In this document: piece by piece, positions 1-7,800 of the stretch
How positions within the stretch are numbered: position 1 is the first letter of the stretch
Layout of the letters: each line of letters begins with the position of its first letter
Source: Yersinia massiliensis
GTDB taxonomy: Bacteria; Pseudomonadota; Gammaproteobacteria; Enterobacterales; Enterobacteriaceae
Direction: 5' to 3'
Assembly: GCF_003048255.1 (NCBI RefSeq)
Contig: NZ_CP028487.1
Coordinates: 372,001-436,000, forward strand
Length of the DNA: 64,000 nt
Position numbers and translations under genes: made by a program
The notes under the pieces: model-generated
Told to the model about the DNA's origin: nothing
Seen by the model: only the letters and a program-made list of their open reading frames with translations
Databases searched by the model: none

Positions 1-1
1 G

Positions 2-205
2 GTGGGAGACTTACTTTTCTTGCGCTTATCAGTACGCAGTGGGTTGGCAAAAGGCGCGGGTCTGGGGGCATCCTCCCACGGTGCAGGGACCGCGAAAGCC
101 TATGAAATGGGATCGCAGGAGGGCGTCGTGTCCAGCTTGGTGATGATGTTAGCCGGTATTATCACGGTGATCGGCGCGCCACTGATGGGTCACTTATTGT
201 GGTAA
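2..205 (+). CDS. LrgB/CidB-family membrane protein, C-terminal fragment
   Basis: This is the last 67 codons of a gene that begins before the window. The reading frame is already open at base 2, so the GTG there should not be taken as a start. The fragment has the C-terminal signature of the LrgB/CidB/YohK family, GASSHGAGTAKAYEMG followed by EGVVSSLVMMLAG, and ends in a hydrophobic helix. Family members are polytopic inner-membrane proteins encoded with an LrgA partner; they have been linked to control of murein hydrolases and to export of small metabolites. The LrgA partner would lie to the left of the window. The family call is firm; substrate and gene symbol cannot be decided from the fragment. 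Confidence 0.8.
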   Translation: MGDLLFLRLSVRSGLAKGAGLGASSHGAGTAKAYEMGSQEGVVSSLVMMLAGIITVIGAPLMGHLLW

Positions 206-224
206 TGGCTGGGTATTGTGGTAA

Positions 225-251
225 TAAAAAAGGGTGAGGTTAACCTCACCC
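225..251 (-). terminator. Rho-independent terminator of the aap operon
   Basis: Bases 232-251 form a perfect palindrome, GGGTGAGGTT/AACCTCACCC. On the minus strand it is followed by a run of T (225-231 read in complement), the layout of an intrinsic terminator for aapP, which ends at 287. It lies between two convergent genes, so it may also stop transcripts of the LrgB gene, although the plus-strand side has no clear U tract. Confidence 0.8.
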
Positions 252-286
252 GAAAATCCTCAATGAAAACTCCCAACGTAATGAAT

Positions 287-1048
287 TTAGTGAATAACTT
301 GTGCCAGAAACGCCCGCGTACGCTCTGATTTTGGCTGAGAGAAGAATTCAGCCGGTGGTGCTTGCTCCACGATTTCACCGCGATCCATAAAAATCACCCG
401 ATCAGCGACGGTACGTGCAAACCCCATTTCGTGGGTAACGCACAGCATGGTCATGCCTTCGTGCGCCAGACTGATCATGGTATCCAGCACCTCTTTGACC
501 ATTTCCGGATCGAGTGCTGAAGTCGGTTCATCGAACAGCATGATTTTGGGTTTCATGCACAGGGAACGGGCAATCGCTACGCGTTGTTGTTGCCCACCGG
601 AAAGTTGGCCGGGGAACTTATGAGCATGCTCGGCAATCCGGACCCGTTCCAGATAATGCATCGCCAATTCATCCGCTTCTTTTTTTGGCATTTTACGTAC
701 CCAACTCGGGGCCAGCGTGCAGTTCTGCATCACGGTTAAGTGTGGGAACAAATTAAAGTGCTGGAACACCATGCCAACCTCTGTCCGCACCCGCTCAATG
801 TTACGTAAATCATCGTTTAGCTCGATACCATCCACCATGATCTTCCCCTGCTGATGCTCTTCCAGATGGTTGATGCAGCGGATGGTGGTAGATTTCCCCG
901 AGCCAGAAGGGCCGCATAACACGATGCGTTCGCCGGGGCGGACATGTAAATTAATATCCTTCAATACGTGGAACTGCCCGTACCACTTATTGACGTTTTC
1001 CAGCGTAATCATCATTTTATCGCCAAGAGTTGGCTGATTGTCGCTCAT
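287..1048 (-). CDS. aapP: General L-amino acid ABC transporter, ATP-binding subunit AapP (YhdZ)
   Basis: A 253-residue ATPase that powers the AapJQMP importer from the cytoplasmic face of the inner membrane. All ABC motifs are visible: Walker [10 protein letters not shown], a Q loop before FNLFP, the signature [13 protein letters not shown], Walker [13 protein letters not shown] and the H loop CVTHEMGFA. It belongs to the polar amino acid (GlnQ/HisP) subfamily. The ATG at 1048 (MSDNQPT) is preferred. A longer frame runs upstream to 1183, but it overlaps the aapM coding region and its extra residues are arginine-rich and unlike the family. The gap to aapM is 8 bases, so it is the last gene of the operon, followed by the palindrome at 232-251. 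E. coli yhdWXYZ is the same set of genes. Confidence 0.93.
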   Translation of the reverse strand: MSDNQPTLGDKMMITLENVNKWYGQFHVLKDINLHVRPGERIVLCGPSGSGKSTTIRCINHLEEHQQGKIMVDGIELNDDLRNIERVRTEVGMVFQHFNLFPHLTVMQNCTLAPSWVRKMPKKEADELAMHYLERVRIAEHAHKFPGQLSGGQQQRVAIARSLCMKPKIMLFDEPTSALDPEMVKEVLDTMISLAHEGMTMLCVTHEMGFARTVADRVIFMDRGEIVEQAPPAEFFSQPKSERTRAFLAQVIH

Positions 1049-1056
1049 GTTATGCC

Positions 1057-2166
1057 TCAATGTGTGGAACGTCCGGTGTGAAAGCGCTTTTCCAAGTGCT
1101 GGCTGTAGCGCGACATGCTGAAACAGAAAATCCAATAAACAGCGGCGGCGAAGACGTAGCCTTCGGTAGACATACCTAGCCAAGCGGGGTCAACGGTGGC
1201 TTGCTGCACGCTGCTGAACAAATCAAACAACCCAATGATGATCACCAAACTGGTGTCTTTAAACAGGGCGATAATGGTGTTGACCAGTCCCGGGATTACC
1301 ATTTTCAGGGCTTGTGGCAAGATAACCAGCCCTTGGGTTTTCCAATAACCTAATCCGAGCGATTCCGCCGCTTCCGTCTGACCTTTGGGTAAGGCTTGCA
1401 AGCCGCCGCGTACCACTTCCGCCACGTAGGCCGATTGGAATAGCACCACCCCAACCAAGGCGCGGATGAGCTTATCGATGCTGGTGCCTTCGGTCATAAA
1501 CAGCGGTAGCATGACCGAGGACATAAACAGCACGGTGATTAACGGCACCCCACGCCAGAACTCGATAAACACCACCGACAGAATACGTACCACTGGCATG
1601 CTGGAGCGGCGAGCCAGCGCCAGTAAGATACCGAGCGGCAGTGCACCAGCAATACCGACAGCGGCGATAATCAGCGTCAGGGTTAGGCCGCCCCACTGGC
1701 GGGTTTCCACGCGAGTTAGACCAAAGAAACCGCCATAGAGCATCATCCAGACCAGTAGCGGATAAGCCACCATCCAGACCACCAGATAACGGCCACGGCG
1801 CGGCATGCCACGCCAGAACAACGGGACCATCGTCAGCAACCCAATGACTAACGTGGTATTGATGCGCCAGCGTTGCTCGATGGGGTAGAGGCCATACATA
1901 AACTGGCCAAAACGTGCATGAATAAAGACCCAGCAGGCGCCTTCGCGGGTGCAGTCAGTGCGTGATGTCCCTATCCAATTGGCGTTAAAAACGGCCCAGC
2001 TCAGCAGTGGTGGGATCAATTGCCACATTAGCCATAGGCATAGCAGAGTGAGCAAGCTGTTGGTCCAACTGGAAAAGAGATTTTTTCTGGCCCAAAAGAC
2101 CATCCGGCTGAATGCGTTCCCCGGCCGCACAGTGCTAGGTGGTTCGCGGGTTAATGTCATCGTCAT
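1057..2166 (-). CDS. aapM: General L-amino acid ABC transporter, permease AapM (YhdY)
   Basis: A 369-residue inner-membrane permease of the His/Glu/Gln/Arg/opine family. The N-terminal half has hydrophobic segments and a periplasmic-like stretch with several Cys and Trp residues. The C-terminal half carries the permease domain with the EAA loop [23 protein letters not shown], which docks on the ATPase. Length and order agree with AapM/YhdY. The start ATG at 2166 follows a purine-rich AGGGGAG; a second ATG six bases later is a possible alternative. The gap to aapQ is 9 bases. With AapQ it would form the heteromeric transmembrane channel for broad-specificity L-amino acid uptake. The family is known for wide substrate range; the exact range here is inferred. 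Confidence 0.92.
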   Translation of the reverse strand: MTMTLTREPPSTVRPGNAFSRMVFWARKNLFSSWTNSLLTLLCLWLMWQLIPPLLSWAVFNANWIGTSRTDCTREGACWVFIHARFGQFMYGLYPIEQRWRINTTLVIGLLTMVPLFWRGMPRRGRYLVVWMVAYPLLVWMMLYGGFFGLTRVETRQWGGLTLTLIIAAVGIAGALPLGILLALARRSSMPVVRILSVVFIEFWRGVPLITVLFMSSVMLPLFMTEGTSIDKLIRALVGVVLFQSAYVAEVVRGGLQALPKGQTEAAESLGLGYWKTQGLVILPQALKMVIPGLVNTIIALFKDTSLVIIIGLFDLFSSVQQATVDPAWLGMSTEGYVFAAAVYWIFCFSMSRYSQHLEKRFHTGRSTH

Positions 2167-2175
2167 TCGCTCCCC

Positions 2176-3354
2176 TTAGCGCTCGACCAGCGCTATGCGC
2201 CGGTTGTAGATATTCATTAAAAATGAAATGGATAGGCTGATAGCCAAATAGACCGACATCGTGATGGCGATGGTTTCTATTGCCTGTCCAGTTTGGTTCA
2301 GCACGGTACCGGCGAACAACGACACCATATCGGGGTAGCCTATTGCGGCCGCCAATGAGGAGTTTTTGACGATATTCAGATACTGGCTGGTCAGTGGGGG
2401 AATGATGACCCGCAACGCCTGCGGCAAAATAACCTGTCGCAAGGTGACGGTATTAGGTAGCGCCAGTGAGCGGGCCGCCTCATGCTGACCATAGGGAACG
2501 GACTGAATACCTGAACGAATCACTTCAGCGATAAACGTGGAGGTATAAACAGACAGCGCCAGTGTTAAGGCGGCCAGCTCAGGGATGAGTACCCATCCAC
2601 CTTTAAAGTTAAACCCACGTAATTCGGGAATATCCCAATGTAGCGCGGGGCCATAGATGACGTGAGCCAATGCCGGTAGAACAATCAGCAACAACAAGCC
2701 TATCGGCCATGTGCGGTGGAACTGACCAGTATGTAACTGGCGAAAATGGTTATAGCGAGATAATGCGATGATGGCGGCAACAGCAAACAGCACGGCAATC
2801 AGCGCGGGTATAAAACCGGTCGTTAATTCAGGCGATGGCAAATAGAGGCCACGGTTACTCAAAAAGGCGATGCCGAAGGCATCCATACTCTGCCGAGGTC
2901 CCGGCAAATTACGCAGTACCGCAAAATACCAGAAGAAGATTTGCAGTAGCGGCGGAATATTACGGAAGGTTTCGATATAGATGGTGGAGAGTTTGCGTAA
3001 TAACCAGTTGTCCGACAGCCGCGCCAACCCAAGAAAGAAGCCCAGTATCGAGGCAAAGAAAATACACAATACGGAAACCAGCAAGGTATTCAATAGCCCG
3101 ACTAAAAACACGCGCCCATAAGTATCGCCCTGCTCATAGTCGATCAGATGTTGAACAATGCCGAAACCGGCACTGTTGTTTAAGAATGCAAAGCCGGAGG
3201 TGATGCCCCGAGTGGACAGGTTGGTAATGGTGTTATGAATCAAGTACGCACCGCATCCGATCAGTATCAATAGCGCAATAATTTGATACAGCCAGGCGCG
3301 CACCGCTGGATTGGTCAGCGAAAAGGCACCTTTGACGGTTGGGCGTTGTGACAT
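2176..3354 (-). CDS. aapQ: General L-amino acid ABC transporter, permease AapQ (YhdX)
   Basis: A 392-residue inner-membrane permease and partner of AapM. It has about eight hydrophobic segments. The EAA-type loop EVIRSGIQSVPYGQHEAARSLAL lies near residue 300, followed by ILPQALRVIIPPLTSQYLN. The start is placed at the ATG at 3354 (MSQRPTVKG) because GAGG precedes it at good distance and the E. coli YhdX protein begins at the same place. An upstream in-frame ATG at 3378 would add eight residues and has no clear ribosome site. The operon order J-Q-M-P is the standard one. No defect is seen. Confidence 0.92.
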   Translation of the reverse strand: MSQRPTVKGAFSLTNPAVRAWLYQIIALLILIGCGAYLIHNTITNLSTRGITSGFAFLNNSAGFGIVQHLIDYEQGDTYGRVFLVGLLNTLLVSVLCIFFASILGFFLGLARLSDNWLLRKLSTIYIETFRNIPPLLQIFFWYFAVLRNLPGPRQSMDAFGIAFLSNRGLYLPSPELTTGFIPALIAVLFAVAAIIALSRYNHFRQLHTGQFHRTWPIGLLLLIVLPALAHVIYGPALHWDIPELRGFNFKGGWVLIPELAALTLALSVYTSTFIAEVIRSGIQSVPYGQHEAARSLALPNTVTLRQVILPQALRVIIPPLTSQYLNIVKNSSLAAAIGYPDMVSLFAGTVLNQTGQAIETIAITMSVYLAISLSISFLMNIYNRRIALVER

Positions 3355-3436
3355 AGTGTGGGCCTCGGTCTGGGTCATACAGCCGGCAGGGTTGGCCTGC
3401 CGGAGACGTCATTTGTCATCAAGACATCATTGGTGA

Positions 3437-4462
3437 CTAGCGAACCGGTGGTGCGTACTGGAGGCCACCATTGTTCCACAACGCATTTTGCCCACGTTTG
3501 ATTTTCAGCTCACTGCCCAGACCGACGTTACGGTCAAAACTTTCACCGTAGTTACCCACTTGTTTAACGATTTTAACCACCCAGTCGTTAGGGACTTTCA
3601 GATCTTTACCGTAATTGCCTTCCTGACCTAACAGGTGAGCCATATCCGGTGTGGTCGGTTTAGCCGCCAGTGCTTCAACGTTTTTCGACGTCACGCCCAT
3701 TTCTTCTGCGTTCAGCATGGCAAACAGTGTCCAGCGGACGATAGCAAACCAATCTTCATCGCCACGGCGTACCACTGGCCCCAAAGGTTCTTTTGAAATC
3801 ACTTCAGGTAAAACGATAAATTCATCGGGTTTACCTAGCTTGATGCGCAAGGCATACAGTTGGGATTGGTCAGAGGCCAAGGTGTCGCAGCGGCCAGAGT
3901 CCAGCGCCTTAGCACTTTCGTCAGAGCGGTCAAAAGTCACCGGCGTATATTGCATTTTGTTGGCTTTAAAGTAGTCGGCGACGTTCAACTCAGTGTCAGT
4001 CCCCGCCTGAATACAGACTGTGGCACCATCCAGCTCTTTAGCACTTTTCAGACCCGCTTTATTGTGGGTCAGGAAACCGATACCGTCGTAATAGTTCACG
4101 CCGGTAAATAACATTCCCATGCCTGCATCACGAGAGGAGGTCCAAGTGGTGTTACGGGACAAAATATCCACTTCGCCTGATTGCAGGGCCGTGAAACGTT
4201 CTTTTGCCGTCAGCGGGGTATATTTTACTTTCTCAGCATCACCAAAAATGGCGGCAGCAACACCACGGCAGACGTCGACATCAAGGCCAGAAAATTTGCC
4301 ACTCGCATCGGCATAAGAGAAGCCCGGCAGGCCATCACTGATACCACATTGCACAAAACCTTTTTTCTTCACCGCATCCAAAGTAGTACCCGCATGGGCC
4401 TGACCCGCTAATGCCACTAATGAAGCAGCGGCTACCAGCGTGGAAATCATCATTTTTTTCAT
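3437..4462 (-). CDS. aapJ: General L-amino acid ABC transporter, periplasmic binding protein AapJ (YhdW)
   Basis: A 341-residue binding protein of the SBP_bac_3 family and first gene of the aapJQMP operon. The signal peptide is clear: MKKMM, a hydrophobic core, then GQAHA before GTTLDAV, giving cleavage near residue 24. The mature protein carries family motifs such as GFVQCGISDGLPGFS, GKFSGLDVDVCR and LTAKERFTALQSGEVD. It captures L-amino acids in the periplasm and delivers them to AapQM. The 82-base gap to aapQ is longer than the other gaps in the operon, as is common after a binding-protein gene that must be made in excess. Its upstream region (4463-4823) holds a sigma-54 promoter and NtrC-like sites, so nitrogen limitation should switch it on. 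Confidence 0.93.
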   Translation of the reverse strand: MKKMMISTLVAAASLVALAGQAHAGTTLDAVKKKGFVQCGISDGLPGFSYADASGKFSGLDVDVCRGVAAAIFGDAEKVKYTPLTAKERFTALQSGEVDILSRNTTWTSSRDAGMGMLFTGVNYYDGIGFLTHNKAGLKSAKELDGATVCIQAGTDTELNVADYFKANKMQYTPVTFDRSDESAKALDSGRCDTLASDQSQLYALRIKLGKPDEFIVLPEVISKEPLGPVVRRGDEDWFAIVRWTLFAMLNAEEMGVTSKNVEALAAKPTTPDMAHLLGQEGNYGKDLKVPNDWVVKIVKQVGNYGESFDRNVGLGSELKIKRGQNALWNNGGLQYAPPVR

Positions 4463-4559
4463 GAAAGCGTCCTGTGAGGCAAAGTTGAACCTATTTTAAT
4501 TTTGTGGTGCACAGTGACTGCACCGTCGCTGTCTGTTGGCGTGTAGCCAGTTTGGTATT

Positions 4560-4575
4560 AGCAAATGTGATGCCA
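4560..4575 (-). promoter_or_regulatory. Sigma-54 promoter of aapJQMP
   Basis: On the minus strand the bases read TGGCATCACATTTGCT. This matches the sigma-54 consensus TGGCAC-N5-TTGCW in both elements and in spacing, with one mismatch (T for C). Counting from the GC of the -12 element, transcription should start near 4549, giving a leader of about 87 bases before the aapJ ATG. Confidence 0.75.
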
Positions 4576-4649
4576 GAGTTGCATTTCATTGATCAACTGG
4601 GTAATTACGAGGAGGTAACTCTTTGTAGGTAATTTCTGACAGACTGTGA

Positions 4650-4696
4650 TGCACTTAAATGGCGCAATTAAAGACAAATTGATGCTTTTTAGTGCA
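4650..4696 (-). promoter_or_regulatory. Paired NtrC (NRI)-type activator sites upstream of aapJ
   Basis: Bases 4650-4666 read TGCACTTAAATGGCGCA, which agrees with the NtrC consensus TGCACCANNNTGGTGCA at all but three defined positions. A weaker second site, with a clean GTGCA half, spans 4680-4696. The site centres are 30 bases apart and lie about 109 and 139 bases upstream of the predicted start near 4549. This closely resembles the enhancer arrangement of the E. coli glnAp2 promoter. The rest of 4463-4823 shows no other gene or clear signal. Confidence 0.65.
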
Positions 4697-4823
4697 GAGG
4701 CGATGAAGGGAAGGGGTACAGTTATGCGCTAAGATTGTCTGAACAGTGGCGGCCTTGATAGCCACCACTATTATAGCTTATGTCCGAGATAGCTTATTGC
4801 CACACTCTGATATGCCGAGATGA

Positions 4824-7800
4824 TTACTGGGCAGCAACCACTGGAGGCAAATATGACGAACTAAAATGGGGATTAAAGTTAGAGAGAGATGAGTGCTGGT
4901 TTTTTTGAGCTGCCATGTCGCTCAAATCATTAATTAACTGATCAATATCTTTTGCATCATCGATTAATGGGGCTAACCCCTTATCCTCTACTGTGTCGAA
5001 ATCTTCATCTGCTGATGAATCTAACTTCCGAGTCACATCATTATCATTCGATAAAGTGAAATGTCTAGGGTCAATGATTTCAGGCAGGGACTCGGGGGAA
5101 ATAACGGCTTCAAGAAAGTTATATCTAACAACAAAGTATTTTTTATCTTTATCAACTACCCAAAATTTGTTTTCTATCAGATTAGTATCTTCAGGCTCAG
5201 GAAGCGTTATCTTTAGATAATCATCAGGTAAGTGTTTGTGGCTTATGATAGCCTCTTGCACACCATTCAATGTTTTTAAGGTTATCTGTAGATCATCCCC
5301 GCTGATATCGTTAAGGAAAAAGATCTGTTCCTGGCCCGTTGTCCAGTCATGTTTCCCATTATTTGATAACGTTAGAGTATCATGCTGAGTATTCTCAGAT
5401 AGCGCCATAGTGTCAATAATATACCCATCATTTCCCTGTGACACGTATATCTTATCACCTGCACCTAAATGACTAAAGAGATCATCTTGTGAACTACCCT
5501 CCAATATATCTGAGCTGAAATCATGTCCGAGCAACATTGGATCAATAAAATGTTTCAATGCAACATTGGTATTGTCTATTTTGACGATATTCACGCTATT
5601 TTTCTTAGAGATAAAGGTATTCTGTATTGAATTACCTCCTCCCGATAAAGTAGATAACTTATTTGAAAATCGATAAGCAGTTAAAGTTGGGTTAAATGCG
5701 CCATCACTCTGGCTACCCTCATTGACTAAAGCTGTTTGCCACTGGGGGGATAATATAAACCCATCTTTGGTGTAAAAGATAAAGTCATTGCTCCTTTTCT
5801 TATCACCATGATTGTCACTATAAATATTCTTAAGTATCAAGGTAGTCAGTGTTTTATTCTCATTTCTTAATGTAATGCAAACATCACTCCCAGATAAATA
5901 AATATCATCTATCTTTTGCAAAGAGTAATCAAATATAACATGGCTGATTTCATCACCTGGCTGTTCGAATATGGTGACTGAAACCGATTTATTCTGTTTG
6001 TTTTGTAAAATCTTATAATTATCTGATCCAGAACCGCCATATGCCTCACCCGATTGCAGTGATAGCATATCATTACCGCCATGACCTGTTAATATATCCC
6101 AGCCCCCTATCCCATTGAGGAAATTAACTTGATCATTACCCGATAATATATCATCAGTATCTTCAGCACTGTGTAGATGCTCAATATTCTTGATTTTCAT
6201 CAACACTCTTGCCGCATTTATACTGGGTTGAGATGTTTCTTTATAATGATAGTGAACAGTTCCTGCCATTAAATTAATGTCATAACCAATAACTCCTTCC
6301 TGATTAACTCCCATGATAGCAAGCGTATCTTCGCCCTTTCGACCATCAAGTTGACTTGGCTGGTAGGTTTCATGCAATTCATGGCCATAGAGATAGAACA
6401 TATCATCTAGATCCCCCCCCACAAGTGTTTTTTTCCCTTGAGTGACATCAAAGCTATTTTGCGTATGACGATCAGCAAAGACATAAGAGTTGCCAATGCC
6501 GGTATTATAATGAACCTTCTTATTCGTAGAGGAACCAAGCATTAAATGCCCATAGTGCTCTGCTCTCTCATTATCCAATATGAGAATTTCCTGCTTTTCT
6601 ACATAATTATCTGAATATTTATCTTCAAAATATTCATGATCAATGATAATGGCAGAGTGAGTATTACCACTGATATCAAAAACATCATCCTCTCTCCTTT
6701 CAACAGAAAATTTTTCATTTCCTCTATACTCTTCATACTCTTTGTAACTACATTTTATCCAACTCTTTCTATAAATATCATCAGATATTATTTGATGCGT
6801 ATCTTTATGTATAAATTCATCTTTAAATTTAAAGTAATTATCGTCATTATAATTAATGATATTAAGAAGGTATTCTTTTTTGTTTTTATTGATATAATAA
6901 TGTTGTATTTTTTTAACTTCACCATATTTGTTATAAACATAATAATACTCAGTTACCCCTGAGGGGATTAGCCGCTTATTGGCTATGTCCTGCGCATATT
7001 GATCCAGATTTTTATGCATGAGACGTTTCTGTTTTTCTTCCAGCCGAGTAGAAATATTCTCCTCCAAGTCCGCGCCAAAGGTTAAGCGCGTACCATTCTT
7101 AAACTCCTCCCAAGGCGTTAAATCAATTTGCTCTTTTAATTTTGCTATTGTCGAAACTGCATTATAAATCATGGTGGCCAATGAGATACCGATACCTGCA
7201 AGAATGCCTAATGGCCCAGCGACAGCAAAACCTACGGCTAAAGCAGCAGCCGTTAAAATACCCACACCCGCGCCTAATGCGGAGAGTGTGCCATTGACGA
7301 TAAGATTTTTCGCGTTATCTGGATCAGTCTCTTTTTCTAACTGCCCATATATTTTAACAATGTTATAGATATCAAATCCAGCAGAAGCAATATTGAGTAC
7401 CGGCCCGGCCGCTTTTGCAATAAGGCTTCCCGCACGAGCAGGAATCTGGCTAATTCCTTTGGTAAGGGGGACTTTTTCGGCAAAAAATATCGCCCCCTTC
7501 TCAAAATAGGGCTGCATAACATTTATACCAAAATCAACTGAGAATTCGCTCCAACTTAATGCTAGCGCTTCATTAATTTCTTTCTTTTCGTTTTCAGTGG
7601 TTTCTGGTGAGTTGTATTTCTTTAGCATCACCGATGTCGATATGACTAATCGGGTAAAAGCAATCATCTGACTACCTTGCCCTAACATGTTGGTCATTCT
7701 ACTCAATCTGCTGTTGCCACTCAAAGCTAATTCACTGCTTGTTATCTTGTCTTTTGACGACGATAACTCATGCTGGGAGGTTTCACTGAGCTTATTAACA

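Noticed and set aside
1049..1183. Longer N-terminus for AapP
   Set aside because: The extra 45 residues overlap aapM and are arginine-rich without similarity to ABC ATPases.
4745..4768. Imperfect hairpin after the toxin gene as a terminator
   Set aside because: The stem contains a C-A mismatch and there is no U tract on the minus strand, so it was not listed as a terminator.
6636..6962. Hydrophobic open frame on the plus strand inside the toxin gene
   Set aside because: Its Ile/Phe-rich sequence follows from reading the AT-rich toxin gene in antisense; no start context.
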